This document shows positions 1 to 12,901 of a stretch of 58,415 nucleotides of DNA, in pieces; positions within the stretch are counted from its first letter, which is position 1; each line of letters begins with the position of its first letter. A program made the position numbers and the translations under genes. Origin of the DNA: Paramecium octaurelia (Eukaryota > Ciliophora > Oligohymenophorea > Peniculida > Parameciidae); assembly GCA_905182995.1 (NCBI GenBank), contig CAJJDP010000015.1, forward strand, positions 643,987 to 702,401. The letters are read 5' to 3'. The notes under the pieces were generated by a model. That model saw only the letters and a program-made list of their open reading frames with translations, made no database searches and was not told the DNA's origin.

Positions 1-2410
1 TATAAATTAAAAAATTTTATCTAATTTATTTCTTATATTTTTATCTATCGAATTTAATCTTTAAACTTATATGTTTAATAAAAATGTATTTTAATTAAAT
101 ACGATATTCTAATTTATTGGTTATTTACATTTTTATAATAGATTTACACCCTTCTTTTTGATTGTTAATATTAATTTATTAATTCATTTTCATATATTTA
201 TATTTATATTTAAAATATTTTTTAAGTTTAAATTGAGATTATTTTTAATTATCACTGCAATTTCTTGAAGGTCATTTTTTGTATTTATTTGGAAATTTAG
301 ATTTGAATAGCTCAGTAAAGCTATTTTAGTGAATTATAATGAAATTCTATAATTTCCTTTTATTAAGATGTGTGAGCACATCAAAAAGAAATGAAAACAA
401 AAAAAATTCTTTTAGAGCATCATTTTAAAGGGTGATCTTTTCATTTTTACTTTTTATTTATCAGCAACTTATATAAGCTGAAACCTCTATATTATCTTTC
501 TCCTTGAATAATTTAATATAGTTAATTTGTTTTAAGAATTGAAGTTGTGTTCCATTCCTTTATTTTTTTCACTTTATTAGAAGGGTATCTTAAGGAATTA
601 AGTTCATTATAGGGCTTTTCCTATGATTGTGCTAAACTGATCTTTTCTGTAATGATTGGAATCAACCAATTCTTTAAGGCAATACTTATCCTCAATTAAT
701 GAATAATAATCAATTTTGTGTATGTCCATGATGTTTCAACTCCATATACAATTACTTGTATCTCAGAACTATATTTTAGCTGAATAAATAATAGAGCTTA
801 GGGAGTTTATTTCTTCACAAAAATTCTAAGATTCCTATATTGTGTAATTGCATGCATACTTTTTATAGCCTTTTAGTTAATAAAAACAAAGACTTTGGTT
901 TTTACATAAGAAGGTGTGATTGAAAAATCTAATCATTATCAAAGGCAATGATTATAATGAAAATAGAACATGTTTATACTTAAAATTGAGAAAAAAAGAG
1001 AAAACTGAATTTGAACCCAATTATTTTGGTAAAACGAGAATTGGGATAAAACCTTAGATATTGTGTACAAATTCTGAAATAAATGGATACACCACATACT
1101 CAAGAGCTGCCAACTTAATAACAACACTATCAAATGTGACTATTGAATTCAAATTGAAAAAATGAAATATGTTTAATCAAATTTTTTTACTGGAATAAAA
1201 TCAATTAAAAATGTTTCAGGAATGAAATCAAATGGATCCCTTTTGCCTCATGTGAGGTTTTGAACTTTAATGAGACAATATTTTAATGTAATTACAGATT
1301 GACAAATTAGTTACTAGAAAATATTAATAAGTTAAATAATTCAACTTTTTATTTTTGGGCTAAGTTGATCTTGAACTTAAGTAAAAATCTTAAAAATGTT
1401 GATATTAGTATATAGAAAATCATAAGTCAAAGTAATTCATAAGTCTGTTCATTAATTTTTTAACTTACTTTCAGGAATTTTAATTACAATTTAATGCCAT
1501 TACTCCGTATTTAAATAAATCGTTCCTAAATATGAGTTTTGAAATATGTACTGAATTAATTAATTTGTATTTTATACCACCTAAAATTTCGTTTTAACAA
1601 ATAATGAATTTTTTAATCACAAATAATTTATTGCAAGGTTATTTTTATTGAAATGATTTTTTAACAACTTTAACACTTTCTCTATTGGTTTTAATTCAAG
1701 AGAATATGGAGCTATAAACAAATTATAATATCTGCTCTTTGATTAATTTGCTCTAATGTATCTGGCTATTATCTAATAAAATAGAAAAGTTGTAATCTTT
1801 ATCTTATGATCTAGCAAAGACAATTTGTTCTTCTAAAAAGTATCCAAATGCAAACAAAATACCATAGCCTGTTAAAATTTGAAAAAACTAAAACCCTTTA
1901 TTACCAATACCCCCATTTAGATGTTTTTTGGTGTTCATTAACCTTCTAAATTTGATTAAGTCCTTAGTTTATTAAAATTTGGGTTATGAGTTTATTACTT
2001 AGGAAAATAGCTTCATCGATATAAAATAGTGTTATATTTTGAATAATTAGGTGCAATATTCCTAAAGTTAATTCTGTCTTGAATTTAAAAAGTTTCTAGG
2101 AATTCTTCAATGAACCTATTTATACACCACCCCAGCCTATTTAAATACTAACTTCGAGATTAAGAAATTTAACGTTGATGAAATGCTTATTCTTGTGATA
2201 TTATCACTTTATTTATTCAATTATCAATTTTTTAAAGAAATCAGAAAATATATTTTTTATGTTAATGTCTTTCAAATTTTCAAATGGATGATGTCATTAT
2301 ATAATATTTTGTAATTTGAGTTCGAAAAATATTTTAACAAATACATTGATTTTCTAGGGGCATGGATGTAAATGTCAAACAGTTACATCTCTATTCTATC
2401 TATATAATTT
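1..2410. other. AT-rich stretch without a recognisable gene
   Basis: No convincing coding segment was found on either strand. Open frames exist, but with TGA as the only stop in such AT-rich DNA, frames of 60-150 codons arise by chance, and none here shows a recognisable motif. No telomeric C4A2/C3A3 repeat is present at the left end, so the window does not begin at a chromosome tip. A 22-nt GT...AG stretch at 2411-2432 looks like a Paramecium-type intron and may belong to the relic that follows. Confidence 0.5.
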
Positions 2411-2434
2411 GTAAAAAAATTATTATTTTTAGGT

Positions 2435-3136
2435 TTAAGGAATAAGAAAAGAGGAGGTAAAAGAAAATTTGGTTCCCTTAAATCTGGATAGATAGGTTTG
2501 AATTTAAAAGTGTGCTACCAACCAAAATTTAGTTCTCTTTATATCACCTGCGAACACTTACTGGAGTCATTTAATTGTCAATAAACATAAATTTAACTTG
2601 CATATTTGACAAAAGGAGCCACGAGAATTGATCTCACCTAGTATTGTGTCATAATAACAGAACAAGACGCAGAATTAGAATGTAATTCTGAAAAACTTCC
2701 AGATGGAGAATGGTTGATCAATGTTTTACATTATATCTCTCTTAATCATTGCTATATTTTTATAGTACCTCCTATAGACTTTCGAATTTTTCATTACAAG
2801 GCATATAGTATTTATTAATAAATGTATTTTTAGTAATTTGAAATTAATAAATACCTTATTTTTTAGAAAAAGAAATGGCATTTTTTTTATGTCAACTGTT
2901 TAATAAAGAATACAAATGTCTATAAAAGTAGAGAAAATTCATAAAATACAACCCAAGAGGAGAATAAAAAGAAATAGGTAACTTGTAAGCCTTAACAACT
3001 AATAAAAAAGATATTGGATTAATTTAAAGCGAAATAAATAATGAGTTATAATATTAATAACATTAAAAAAATATTGGAGATAACAGTAAAGTAAGAAAAA
3101 AAAAACAGTACTGTCTATTTAAATGATTAAAAATGA
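2435..3136 (+). pseudogene. Unassigned coding-like open stretch, probable gene relic
   Basis: About 233 codons run without TGA in one frame and end at TGA 3134-3136. The middle part has a protein-like composition with mixed charged residues and a run reading LPDGEWLINVLHYISLNHC; the ends become low-complexity K/Q/N. No start codon with a convincing upstream exon is visible; a possible 22-nt intron (2411-2432) precedes it, but the frame does not join cleanly. The family is not recognised. The 3' end faces the 3' end of the WD40 relic on the other strand (convergent pair). An open frame of this length has a low but real chance of being random, so confidence is moderate. Confidence 0.4.
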
Positions 3137-3400
3137 AATTTGATCTAAAAAAATTATTCTTAATAGTAAAACTCTTTAATGTAAGATAGTCTCAATAATG
3201 AAAATCCATTATAATGATAATATTAAATTTTATCTGATTTGAAGTTTCTATATTAATGAAGATGAAACTTTATTTCATGCGCGCAACATTACTTTATGGA
3301 ATTCTTTCAATTCAAAAACCTACATATAAGGTAAGGAATAAAATTTTTGCATAATATCAATTTCAGAATAACAATGTTGTTATAAATTTCAATTTTTCAT

Positions 3401-4800
3401 TCATTCCTACTATTTATTTGCATTTAAGTCAGTGTACATTCTTACTTAAATCTATCTTGATTTTTTGTCCCAAGTAATTAAGTATTCTCCATCATCACTT
3501 AGAGTACCAGACACTTCCGATGTCCCAAAGGATAACACTTCTTTATACCTTAACTTAAAAGATCTATCAACATATTTAAATATGTTAATATATTTTCCAT
3601 TCTTCATTAGAAGTATTTATTTAGATAAATTATACAAGGAAGGAAAAATTTACCCACAAAGTTAACCACCTCCTTTGACAGGTATTGCATTTTATTTTAT
3701 GTATTAATTTTACTGATTTAATCTATATAAATTCATATGTTTTGTTCCATTCCAAAGTTGTGTTGCAGGTTAAAAAACAAATGTATCATTATCTAAAAAG
3801 CAAACTCTAAAACCCTATTATTTAATATTGATTGTTTATTTTAGCAGCCAAGATGAAGTATTTTTTTACTGTAAAAATGATTGCTGATATTCAAAGACTT
3901 ATATTCGATGATTTTCGCTACAAGTAACAATTTAAGTTCCATTCTTGTTGATAGACATTCCAAAAATTTAACCAATTTCAGATATTTTATCAACGCTAAA
4001 CCATTGTCTATGATTTGAGTATTAGAAAAATTCAATAAAACCACTGGAAGCAGATATAAATTAGTTTTCATAAATTGGATGAAGAATCAATGCAACTATC
4101 GAGCTTTAATGAGTTTTAATTTGTTATATGTATTTTGGATTAGCAAATAAGTATTTTGACCAAACAATAATAGATCCATTATGAGATCCTGATAAAAAAT
4201 GTTGTGACTTATCTACAAATTTAAGGGCTTGTATATAACTCTTATCTCCTCCCATGTTCGCGAGTAATTTAACACTTCCCATTTTAAATATGTAAACATT
4301 AATTGTAGATTTTGCTGAGGCTATTAACAAGGTCTTTTCATGATTAATGTTAATGGAACAACAGAAATTATATTATCGAATTGATTTGTTTTCTACTAAT
4401 TCATAAGCAAATCTCGACAAGCTAGTTTTTTAAATCATATTTTATGATTATTAGATTGCCTAGATATTTTTCATCTTTTAAAGTATTTACGTAATACTTA
4501 TTGAAATCTGAAATAAAAATTATTATATATTAAATGAAGAATAATTCATTGAGGTTTGAAAAGTAACTCTTTCATAACCTTATCACCTTATAGACTGTTT
4601 CTATTAAATCTAATAACTTGTTATACTGAACTAACAGTTAAACCATCGATTTAATTTATCAAAATGTTATATTGAATTCCAGCCTCATTTTTTTCTGTAA
4701 TGCAAGAATACAATACTCTTTTTCCACTTTTACAATGATATTATTTCAATTGAAAAATTGAGTTCAAATTTTCTCTATGAAGTTTGCATAGTGTATCCAT
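3401..4800 (-). pseudogene. WD40-repeat protein with N-terminal Cys/His region, frameshifted
   Basis: Read on the minus strand from ATG 4798-4800 to TGA 3401-3403. The first ~65 codons hold a Cys/His-rich segment (CKLHRE, then HCKSGK), followed by helical text and then WD40-like blades such as SYIQALKFVDKSQHFLSGS with SIIVW, and a C-terminal blade with TLSDDGEYLITWD. This matches the layout of a large ciliate family with a zinc-binding N-terminus, a helical linker and WD40 repeats. The frame is interrupted twice between about 4580 and 4430: the text moves from KVMKELL to a second frame (NLNELF...) and then to a third (LSRFAYELVENKS). The total length is also not divisible by three. No tiny intron repairs it. 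Most likely a decayed gene, less likely sequencing indels. The coding assignment for the WD40 part is strong. Confidence 0.75.
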
Positions 4801-6059
4801 AAAGATAGCATTCTCTAGATTATAAACTCAAATAGTGATGTATATTTAGGCTGAATCAGAAGATTTGATGAGAATAATTAATAAGAATATATGATGTTCT
4901 ATAGAGTCACAGAGATATTGAATTAACAATAGAAAAAGAATATAGTATATTTTGGCTATTATAAATGGAGCAAAAACCATTAGTCATAATTTAAACTTAT
5001 TTTTATTTTTGCTTGTTCAATTGCTTAATTTTCTCTAACTTTTGCAAATTTATAATATAATTAATCTTTATGAATAGGCTTAAATAATAATAAATTAGTA
5101 TTAACCACCATCTTTCTCTTCTATTTGTATACTCTAGAATCCAAATTACGTACTTTTACAAATAAATTCACCCCCAGCTTTAAGTCTTGTGATTATTAAT
5201 CCTAGTTCAGATAATACAGATAAACTGTGTCATTCCAAACAAAGAGCAGATTATTTGTAATTCTAATTCAAGAATTATTACTAAAGGTTAGATTTGCTAA
5301 ATTCTTTATTATTTTAGATTCTAAAATAGAATTGTTAACTGCATTTGATAAATTCTCATTATTTAAGTATTTTATTGAGTATCTTGACATAAAGCAAAAA
5401 GACAAGAATTATAGGCGGTTGCGGCAACACATTTTTAGTAGGGACAAAAATAATATTTATCTTTATTTGTATAATTTAAGATACTATGATGATTCATCAG
5501 GAGAAATTAACTATTCCAGCTATTATTATATTGAATAATTAAATTGTATTTAGCATAATCATAAGTTAAATTGAAATATTAGATATAGTTTGTCAATGTG
5601 TAATTATTATAATTTTTACTTTTGTTACTCATTTGAATTAGAGGAATTAACCATCAACTGATAAATAATTTCTAAAGATTTAAATATGGGACTAAGATTG
5701 ACTTAAATTACGATTCATTTAAATCTATTCATAATTATTTATTATTGTCATAGAATTGTTTAAAGAATTAATTTTGCTCTGCTAATTAAGGTTTGAGGAA
5801 ATAGTGAAATTAAAGATTTATTCAGAAAGGAAATCTGAATAGATACTAAAATTATAAAATGTTTGAAGTAAAACAGTTGATAACAAAAATAAGCTCTAAT
5901 TAAAATAAAGAAGGCTAATATTGTCCGTTGTTGTGCTTGTGAATTAATTGCCATCAATATATAATCGATAATAGATACTTAAATGTTCTGGATGAGATTG
6001 GATTAAATAAATGCATGATTAAGCCAATTTATACGTAAAAAAATTGATCGCCAGAGTTG
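4801..6059. other. No supportable gene; one weak open frame
   Basis: A plus-strand open frame of 103 codons (5227-5538) is rich in Lys, Tyr and Ile. The overlapping frame is equally open and neither has a recognisable motif, so this may be chance. Nothing else is supportable in this stretch. Confidence 0.35.
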
Positions 6060-6985
6060 TATAGTATTGAATCTTTATTCAACTCAATCATTAAGGCCCT
6101 CATATTTCTTTGAAAATAGGGTTCCTTCAATTTTTGACATTCCATACCTCAAATTACGCAACTGACATATATATGATAAAATTAATTGGTTATTTACAAC
6201 CTATACATTCTAAATTAGAAAAACCATATTTTTGATTGATATTAATATAAAAATGGAATTGCTCTGTTATTAAACCTATAATAAAACTATTTTAATTGTT
6301 TATGTCTATGATTCGAGATTGATATTTTTAGTTGATAAATAAGCTTGTTGGACTAAAGTCTATTTTTGAAAGCAAACTATTAGAGATAGATCGAGAGTCT
6401 GATTGTTTATTGTTACGATTAGAAAACAATTATATTATATTTTATTGCATTCTTAGAATATAAAACTTATAGATAATGAATCAGAGTTTGGCATTTCCGT
6501 AATTTAAAATTGCCTTCTATTTCAAAACACATGAACCATTCATCTCATTTGATACAAAAATAAAGTAGGTATTTATAGAGTATACATTTCAATCTGGTCT
6601 CCAAAAAAAAACAATTCTTAAGTGGACCCATCGAAGTAGACAACTGTATTGTTATTGTATAAATCAAAGTTTCTGATAATAATTTGAATAAATCTTTAAT
6701 TTTACAGAATACTAATTCTATGATTATTCTCATAAATAACTATGAATTATTAATTCATAAATATTTAGGCATTTCTATTTACTTTCTTTATAAATTACTT
6801 AGACTCTAAAAGTTTTATATATACTGAGCTACGAGATACATATAATCATGATCTTCGTCTAGCACTATTAGCATTATTCGATAAAATTAATAGTATTCAT
6901 CATAGGAATTATAATAACCCATATAAAAATATCTTGGTTTATTAATATATCGTTGCCTTAAACAAGAGTTCCTGATTGTGATATC
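6060..6985 (+). pseudogene. Unassigned gene relic in at least three frames
   Basis: Several successive protein-like segments lie on the plus strand but in different frames. One ends at TGA 6233-6235. A second begins at ATG 6253 (MELLCYQTYNK...). A third runs about 111 codons from 6341 to TGA 6674-6676, with text such as FESKLLEIDRESD and FQSGLQKKTILKW. A fourth reads ELRDTYNHDLRLALLALFDK near 6830. The composition is clearly unlike the surrounding A/T runs, and frame 1 passes to frame 2 near 6341 without an intron. This suggests one or two decayed genes. I could not assign a family. Confidence 0.4.
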
Positions 6986-7194
6986 AAATATGTTTAAATC
7001 CAATTTAATTATGAAATAAAATTTGTTTAACCTGTACAATAGAAAAAATCTAAATCTATTAAACGAGAAAAAATCTAAAAAAACATTCCTTTAGTTATTA
7101 CTATAATACTAGCACCTATCTATCTTATATGAATTTCAATCTTCCTTATTTAGTCTACATTTAATGAACTCAACTTAGAATATAAATAAATGAA

Positions 7195-8404
7195 CTGTAT
7201 TGGATGAGTGATATAACGATAACTTCATGCATTGTTTATATTTAGCTCAAGTTGGAGCAGGTTTTATAGTGTTGTTTTTCTGAAAACTTGCACAATCTTG
7301 TTTATTCCTATGATGTTGTATTTATTTTGAGTCTTCAAATTTGTTAACTTGCACCTAATTCTAAACTAATTGATTTTTTAGATATTTAAAAAATGGTTTA
7401 ATAAAATTCAGATCTCTTAACAATCATTGATAGCTTGCTCTTTAAATTGTGTTACAAAATTACTTTCTTCTCGTTCTTTATGTTTACAAAATTTAATTTC
7501 AATATTCTTCCTGTAATTTAATTTACTAAATCTAAACTCATTCTATGAAATTTACTATTGAAAGTATGTTAATTTAAAAATTGAAATCTTATCATGCTTG
7601 ATACCATCAATCCTTAAATCAGGTTAATTACAATAACATAGGAATGGGCGTACTTATTATTAGAGACCACGTATAACACTAAAATAATATGACATATGCA
7701 TTTGCTTATGGGCAAGATGACGATGCGAAATAGTGTTATCGCTCAGAATCAACCTAATCTGTGTAACTAGATACTAATTCAAAATATTTGGATCTAAACT
7801 GGAGATATTCTTCAAAAAAATTATTAGCAAGTTATTAAAAGTTGTAGCTGAGATTTATGAGAATGCAAATTTGCAAAGGGCATGGCTACAAATGGCTAGG
7901 AGTTTTTGTTAAGACAATATTCCTTTAAATACTATTTCTGTTTCACTATAAAGTCAACTTGAAACAATATTGTAATGAAGAAATTATGATGCATGCTCAA
8001 TTGTAAGTTGGTGCAGTTCTACCTAAGCTAATTGATTAGTTATAATAATCATTAAGTCGTAAGTACATCACAGAATCGATTTCTAAGTAAGATTAATTTT
8101 AGCTTTTTTCATCAAATTGTATTTATTTGAGTTTAACTGTGAATGTGATCAACCAACTAAGTTAGGATCATGCTCTGACAGGATTTTTAAAGCACAAAAG
8201 AGACAACATGAGAACAAATGAAAGTCCAATTTTCTTGAGCATATAAAATCTAATTAGTTATATCTATCAATTAATTACCCTAATCTTCTTGATGAAGTAG
8301 CCAAGGGTTGAATGTCTGATTCATATTGTTAAGCAGAATAATTTAAAATAGAAATCAATTATTGGGGTAATAATAAGAATTCTAACTTGTTTTAACTGTT
8401 GTAA
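7195..8404. repeat. First copy of a 1210-bp exact duplication (contig overlap)
   Basis: Positions 7195-8404 recur at 8406-9615 with a constant offset of 1211 and no difference that I could see. The second copy begins directly after the single N at 8405. Exact identity plus the N shows an unmerged contig end rather than a biological repeat; the real locus probably has this sequence once. Confidence 0.9.
7689..8404 (+). pseudogene. Duplicate 5' part of the helical-protein relic (assembly copy)
   Basis: This is the same start (ATG 7689-7691, MTYAFAYGQDDDAKQ) and the same broken frames as the relic beginning at 8900, cut off by the N at 8405. It should not be counted as a separate gene. Confidence 0.6.
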
Positions 8405-8405
8405 N

Positions 8406-9615
8406 CTGTATTGGATGAGTGATATAACGATAACTTCATGCATTGTTTATATTTAGCTCAAGTTGGAGCAGGTTTTATAGTGTTGTTTTTCTGAAAACTT
8501 GCACAATCTTGTTTATTCCTATGATGTTGTATTTATTTTGAGTCTTCAAATTTGTTAACTTGCACCTAATTCTAAACTAATTGATTTTTTAGATATTTAA
8601 AAAATGGTTTAATAAAATTCAGATCTCTTAACAATCATTGATAGCTTGCTCTTTAAATTGTGTTACAAAATTACTTTCTTCTCGTTCTTTATGTTTACAA
8701 AATTTAATTTCAATATTCTTCCTGTAATTTAATTTACTAAATCTAAACTCATTCTATGAAATTTACTATTGAAAGTATGTTAATTTAAAAATTGAAATCT
8801 TATCATGCTTGATACCATCAATCCTTAAATCAGGTTAATTACAATAACATAGGAATGGGCGTACTTATTATTAGAGACCACGTATAACACTAAAATAATA
8901 TGACATATGCATTTGCTTATGGGCAAGATGACGATGCGAAATAGTGTTATCGCTCAGAATCAACCTAATCTGTGTAACTAGATACTAATTCAAAATATTT
9001 GGATCTAAACTGGAGATATTCTTCAAAAAAATTATTAGCAAGTTATTAAAAGTTGTAGCTGAGATTTATGAGAATGCAAATTTGCAAAGGGCATGGCTAC
9101 AAATGGCTAGGAGTTTTTGTTAAGACAATATTCCTTTAAATACTATTTCTGTTTCACTATAAAGTCAACTTGAAACAATATTGTAATGAAGAAATTATGA
9201 TGCATGCTCAATTGTAAGTTGGTGCAGTTCTACCTAAGCTAATTGATTAGTTATAATAATCATTAAGTCGTAAGTACATCACAGAATCGATTTCTAAGTA
9301 AGATTAATTTTAGCTTTTTTCATCAAATTGTATTTATTTGAGTTTAACTGTGAATGTGATCAACCAACTAAGTTAGGATCATGCTCTGACAGGATTTTTA
9401 AAGCACAAAAGAGACAACATGAGAACAAATGAAAGTCCAATTTTCTTGAGCATATAAAATCTAATTAGTTATATCTATCAATTAATTACCCTAATCTTCT
9501 TGATGAAGTAGCCAAGGGTTGAATGTCTGATTCATATTGTTAAGCAGAATAATTTAAAATAGAAATCAATTATTGGGGTAATAATAAGAATTCTAACTTG
9601 TTTTAACTGTTGTAA
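8406..9615. repeat. Second copy of the 1210-bp contig overlap
   Basis: Identical to 7195-8404. Unlike the first copy it continues into unique sequence at 9616, which completes the gene relic that the first copy truncates. Confidence 0.9.
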
Positions 9616-10240
9616 GAAACTTGAGCTGTTGGAAACTATACAAAAAACTGATAAAGATGCAAATTATTATGAGATTTCCAAATTTTATTGGCATAAAGAA
9701 TAATAATAGGAATAAAAATAATCGATGCATATTGTGGAAATATACAATGATTTGGGTAATGAATTCAGTTTGCAATCAGTATTGCTATTTACTTGTGATC
9801 GCAGAATCATAATATGCAAAGAGAAATAATAGCGGTTTTGGCATTTAAACTAGCTAATATTCTTTCAAGCTATAAATATGTTGAAATTAGACTAATTATA
9901 CACATTAACTGCGACGAAGGTAAAGTCAAAGCAACCTTTTTCAAAAACATAATCATTTCAATTAGAAATGCATTTATTTAGCTAATGAATACAAGAGTAG
10001 ATTGAGAGACTACTAAATGATAGTAAGCGTAAGAATTTAGAGACTCTTGGACTAAGTACTTGGGCTTAAAATCAAATGATTGCTGTTGCAACCTACTAAC
10101 ATATGTATCTCGTTGTCTCAATGTTAGGAGAGCCTTGATGTATATCTTTCGCGAAGTAAATTGGACCTTGAAATACAGACTTGCTATTAATTGATTTGAA
10201 ATCCAAAATACAGGATTCATGAAAGCTCAACATTCTTCGT
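8900..10240 (+). pseudogene. Helix-rich protein relic, frameshifted
   Basis: Starts at ATG 8900-8902 (MTYAFAYGQDDDAKQ). The reading then continues through protein-like segments in changing frames: LQRAWLQMARSFCQDN, MMHAQLQVGAVLPKLIDQL, SDRIFKAQKRQHEN, NYPNLLDEVAKG, then LELLETIQKTDKDANYYEIS with a long open stretch to a TGA near 9985, then NEYKSRLRDYQ and CQESLDVYLSRSKLD. The order, the heptad-like leucines and the charged helices suggest a mainly alpha-helical, BAR or F-BAR-like protein, but I see no diagnostic motif and would not assert that family. At least four frame changes and several in-frame TGAs make it a pseudogene unless the assembly is poor here. The coding origin is fairly secure. 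Confidence 0.55.
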
Positions 10241-11329
10241 AAATTGTACATATTTTATGTCTATATTCTCCAGATAGTCCACCAACAAATCAAACTGAAT
10301 TTTAACTTTGATCTAATTGAAGGATTTTTTAAATTATAATAGAGTATTTCTCCTTCATCCAAAATTATGTTCTATCTAATACGTAAGCTTCTTACGTATT
10401 TAAATTAGCTCTAATCTCTAATATGTTATTTTAAATTTAGTATTTCATCTTTTAATGAAAATGTTGTAGATATCAAATATATAATGTAAATTGATGCACT
10501 TTAAATTTACATTTAATATTCTCTTGTAAATTTTATTTTGATGCTTAATTTGCATTTGGCAGAAATAACTAAAGGGTTTTCTTTTACGAGTTAGTATTTA
10601 GCTTAATTATCCAAAGCAATAACTATTATGAATATTAAGATAATATTAAATTTTAAAAGCATTTAGGAGTTTAGTACATCCATTTTCATGATTATCTTGA
10701 TACTTCAATTTATGGATATCAAACGCTAGACCTATTGAAAATGTATGGGATTTTCAAACTTCAAGTAAACTTCTACTAATAATATTATAAAAATATTCTT
10801 ATTGCTTTAATTCTAAAATTAGTGGCTAATTTTTGAAAAATCAAATTGCATTTTATCTCATAATTAGAATTTATGATCGGCCAAAATTAATCCTACACAT
10901 CAAGGTTTGGAAACATAAATTCTAGTATTAAATGAAATTTATTATTTAGAAATTTTTGTCAATTCTCAATCTGTTTTAAATAGAATATATTGCTTCTTTT
11001 TTGAATTACTACTTTTATATCCCTATCTAAACTATCTAAAGTAGATTTGGATTTAAGGTGCATAAAGCTACAAATTTGCCCTCTATTTATTATTAATAAC
11101 GAAATTAAAGTAAATTTGCTAAATATTTTTTGATCTTAAAAGATCAAGTTTATTTTGAGAAAAATAATTTCAGTCCTTTAATAGAAATAAATTGTTCAGC
11201 CCTTCTATTTTGATGTTATTGCTTGTTAAACTCAGTTTTTTTGACATGTCAGTTTTCTTCATGTGAGTTTATATATATTGACGAAAAGGTAATTCTTAAA
11301 AAATCTTTTTAAGGTAATTGAAAATAATA
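10241..11329. other. Gene-free AT-rich stretch
   Basis: No convincing frame, motif or repeat was seen on either strand in this stretch. Confidence 0.45.
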
Positions 11330-12120
11330 TTAATTATTACTTTTATTACTAATCTAGTTAAATCTTGAAGCTTTATCAGTTAAAGTATTTTCAAGATAGT
11401 TAGAATTTTTCATTAATTATATACCCTTTATATATTCTGGTTTGCGTTCATTATGTCCAAATAGAAATACTCCTGATTTTGCTGTATTAAATTTAGGTTC
11501 CAAAATCTACTCGTTTCATCAAATAAACAGATAAACTATTCTGCAACACTATAGAAACTAGATCATCTGCATAGACTTTAACAGTCAACTACTAATTAAT
11601 TTTCAGAAGAAATCTTACAAAGGAATTCAAATATCACTTAAATAGCAATGGCCATAACTGATCCTTAAACAACTCCACTTTTACACTTCCAATTTCTATT
11701 TTTTAATAGGTTTAATAATGAAGTAAAGAATTAAGTCCCTTCAGAAAAGTCAATCCATTCAAGTCTAATATTTATTTTTTCATCTTTAAATTAGAATAAC
11801 GAATTTCTGATGATTTTACAGCGTGAATTCGAGAAATCAATAAAGGTTATGCAACAATAAAGGTTATGCAATTTCTTTCATGCTAAATTATCGTGACTAA
11901 GAATGCTAAAAATATCTCTAAATTTACTTATATTCTAATATTATAAATAAAGGTCACAAAATACTTAAATTTTATTTAAGAATATTAACTCTTAAATTTA
12001 AATCATGGCTAATTATTGTAATAGACCTGGATTGCTATTTTTTGATTGTATTTCTAGTTCAACCCTATTAAATGGAACTATTTGAGTTTGACCATTATCT
12101 TGTTTTATTTGAAAAATATA
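11330..12120 (-). mobile_element. Reverse transcriptase relic of a LINE-type retroelement
   Basis: Minus strand, ciliate code. Reverse-transcriptase motifs appear in the correct order: motif A FIDFS at 11833-11844, motif B-like SGVVQGSVMA near 11655-11682, and the catalytic motif C YADD at 11562-11573. These are followed by KSGVFLFGHN and a NYLENTL segment resembling the post-palm region. The A-B-C spacing (roughly 60 and 45 residues) fits the RT palm. The first catalytic Asp is in FIDF and the last pair in YADD. The frame is broken by a TGA at 11878-11880 and by a shift between motifs B and C, and a perfect 17-bp tandem duplication (11838-11871) lies at motif A, so the element is dead. No endonuclease domain, LTR or target-site duplication was recognised. 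A group II intron or telomerase origin is less likely given the fingers and thumb text. Confidence 0.65.
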
Positions 12121-12160
12121 CTTTCAAATTAAGGAAAATGTTGGATATGAATATTTTCAA

Positions 12161-12313
12161 ATGCATACACATGGAAAAGGTAGAATTTGGAGCACATTAA
12201 GAGTGCCTATGCATTTACATGAAGCAACAGGAAACACGTCGGGAAGATTGAAAAAATTGAAGAATGGTTTAGCAAATTAAAAGGGAGGGCATAAAGAAGT
12301 CAGTTAGACTTGA
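12161..12313 (+). CDS. Small open frame in a GC-richer patch, doubtful
   Basis: A 50-codon frame runs from ATG 12161 to TGA 12311-12313 and is rich in Lys, Gly and His (begins MHTHGKGRIWS). The patch is visibly less AT-rich than its surroundings. It lies just upstream of the minus-strand RT relic and could instead be part of that element or of another relic. No family is recognised and there is no supporting intron or neighbour. Confidence 0.2.
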
Positions 12314-12901
12314 TGTAAAATATCGATTGAGAAATTAAAAAAATTATCATTGACACTTGCAACTAAATACTATTTGAATTATATACTCAGCTAAAAAAAA
12401 CATTTTAATTCTTCGAAAAACCAATAAAATGGTTTTTATGTGAAAATAATCTACTTTTTAATATAAAGCCAATAAAGCGGAACAATTACTATAATTCTTG
12501 ATTTTTAAATAGCACTCCAACAAAATTTTAGTAATCTGAAAATCAATACCTTAGATTTAAAAGTCTAAATTTAACATCATAAATAACGAATTTCATTAAG
12601 GTTCTGAAGTTAAAGAAGTTAATTTTTTGATCATTTTTCTTGTACCCTTTTGAATTTTTATCATTATTTTCAGAATCATTTTTAATCTGTTTGCGATTTT
12701 TAATAAATTTAAGCACCTAATAATTAACGAAACCAAAAATAATGTAGAAAGAACATTTAGTTGTTAATTTATTAATTGTAATGATTGGTAGATACTTAAA
12801 ACAGTATTAAGCATCTTAAATAATTAAGTAGATGTCTGAATTTAATTTCAAATGATCAAAAGAAAATTCAAGTATTTTGAAAGCTTCGATAAAATAACAA
12901 A

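Noticed and set aside
1..60. Possible telomere at the left end
   Set aside because: No C4A2/C3A3 or G4T2/G3T3 repeats are present.
3465..3665. Plus-strand 66-codon open frame
   Set aside because: It is the antisense shadow of the C-terminal WD40 blades on the minus strand, which have a far better protein pattern.
9978..10220. Minus-strand 80-codon open frame
   Set aside because: The plus strand has the more convincing protein text here, continuing the helical-protein relic; the minus frame shows no motif.
12161..12313. Small Lys/Gly-rich frame considered as a ribosomal protein
   Set aside because: Resemblance to ribosomal proteins is only compositional; no family signature could be matched.
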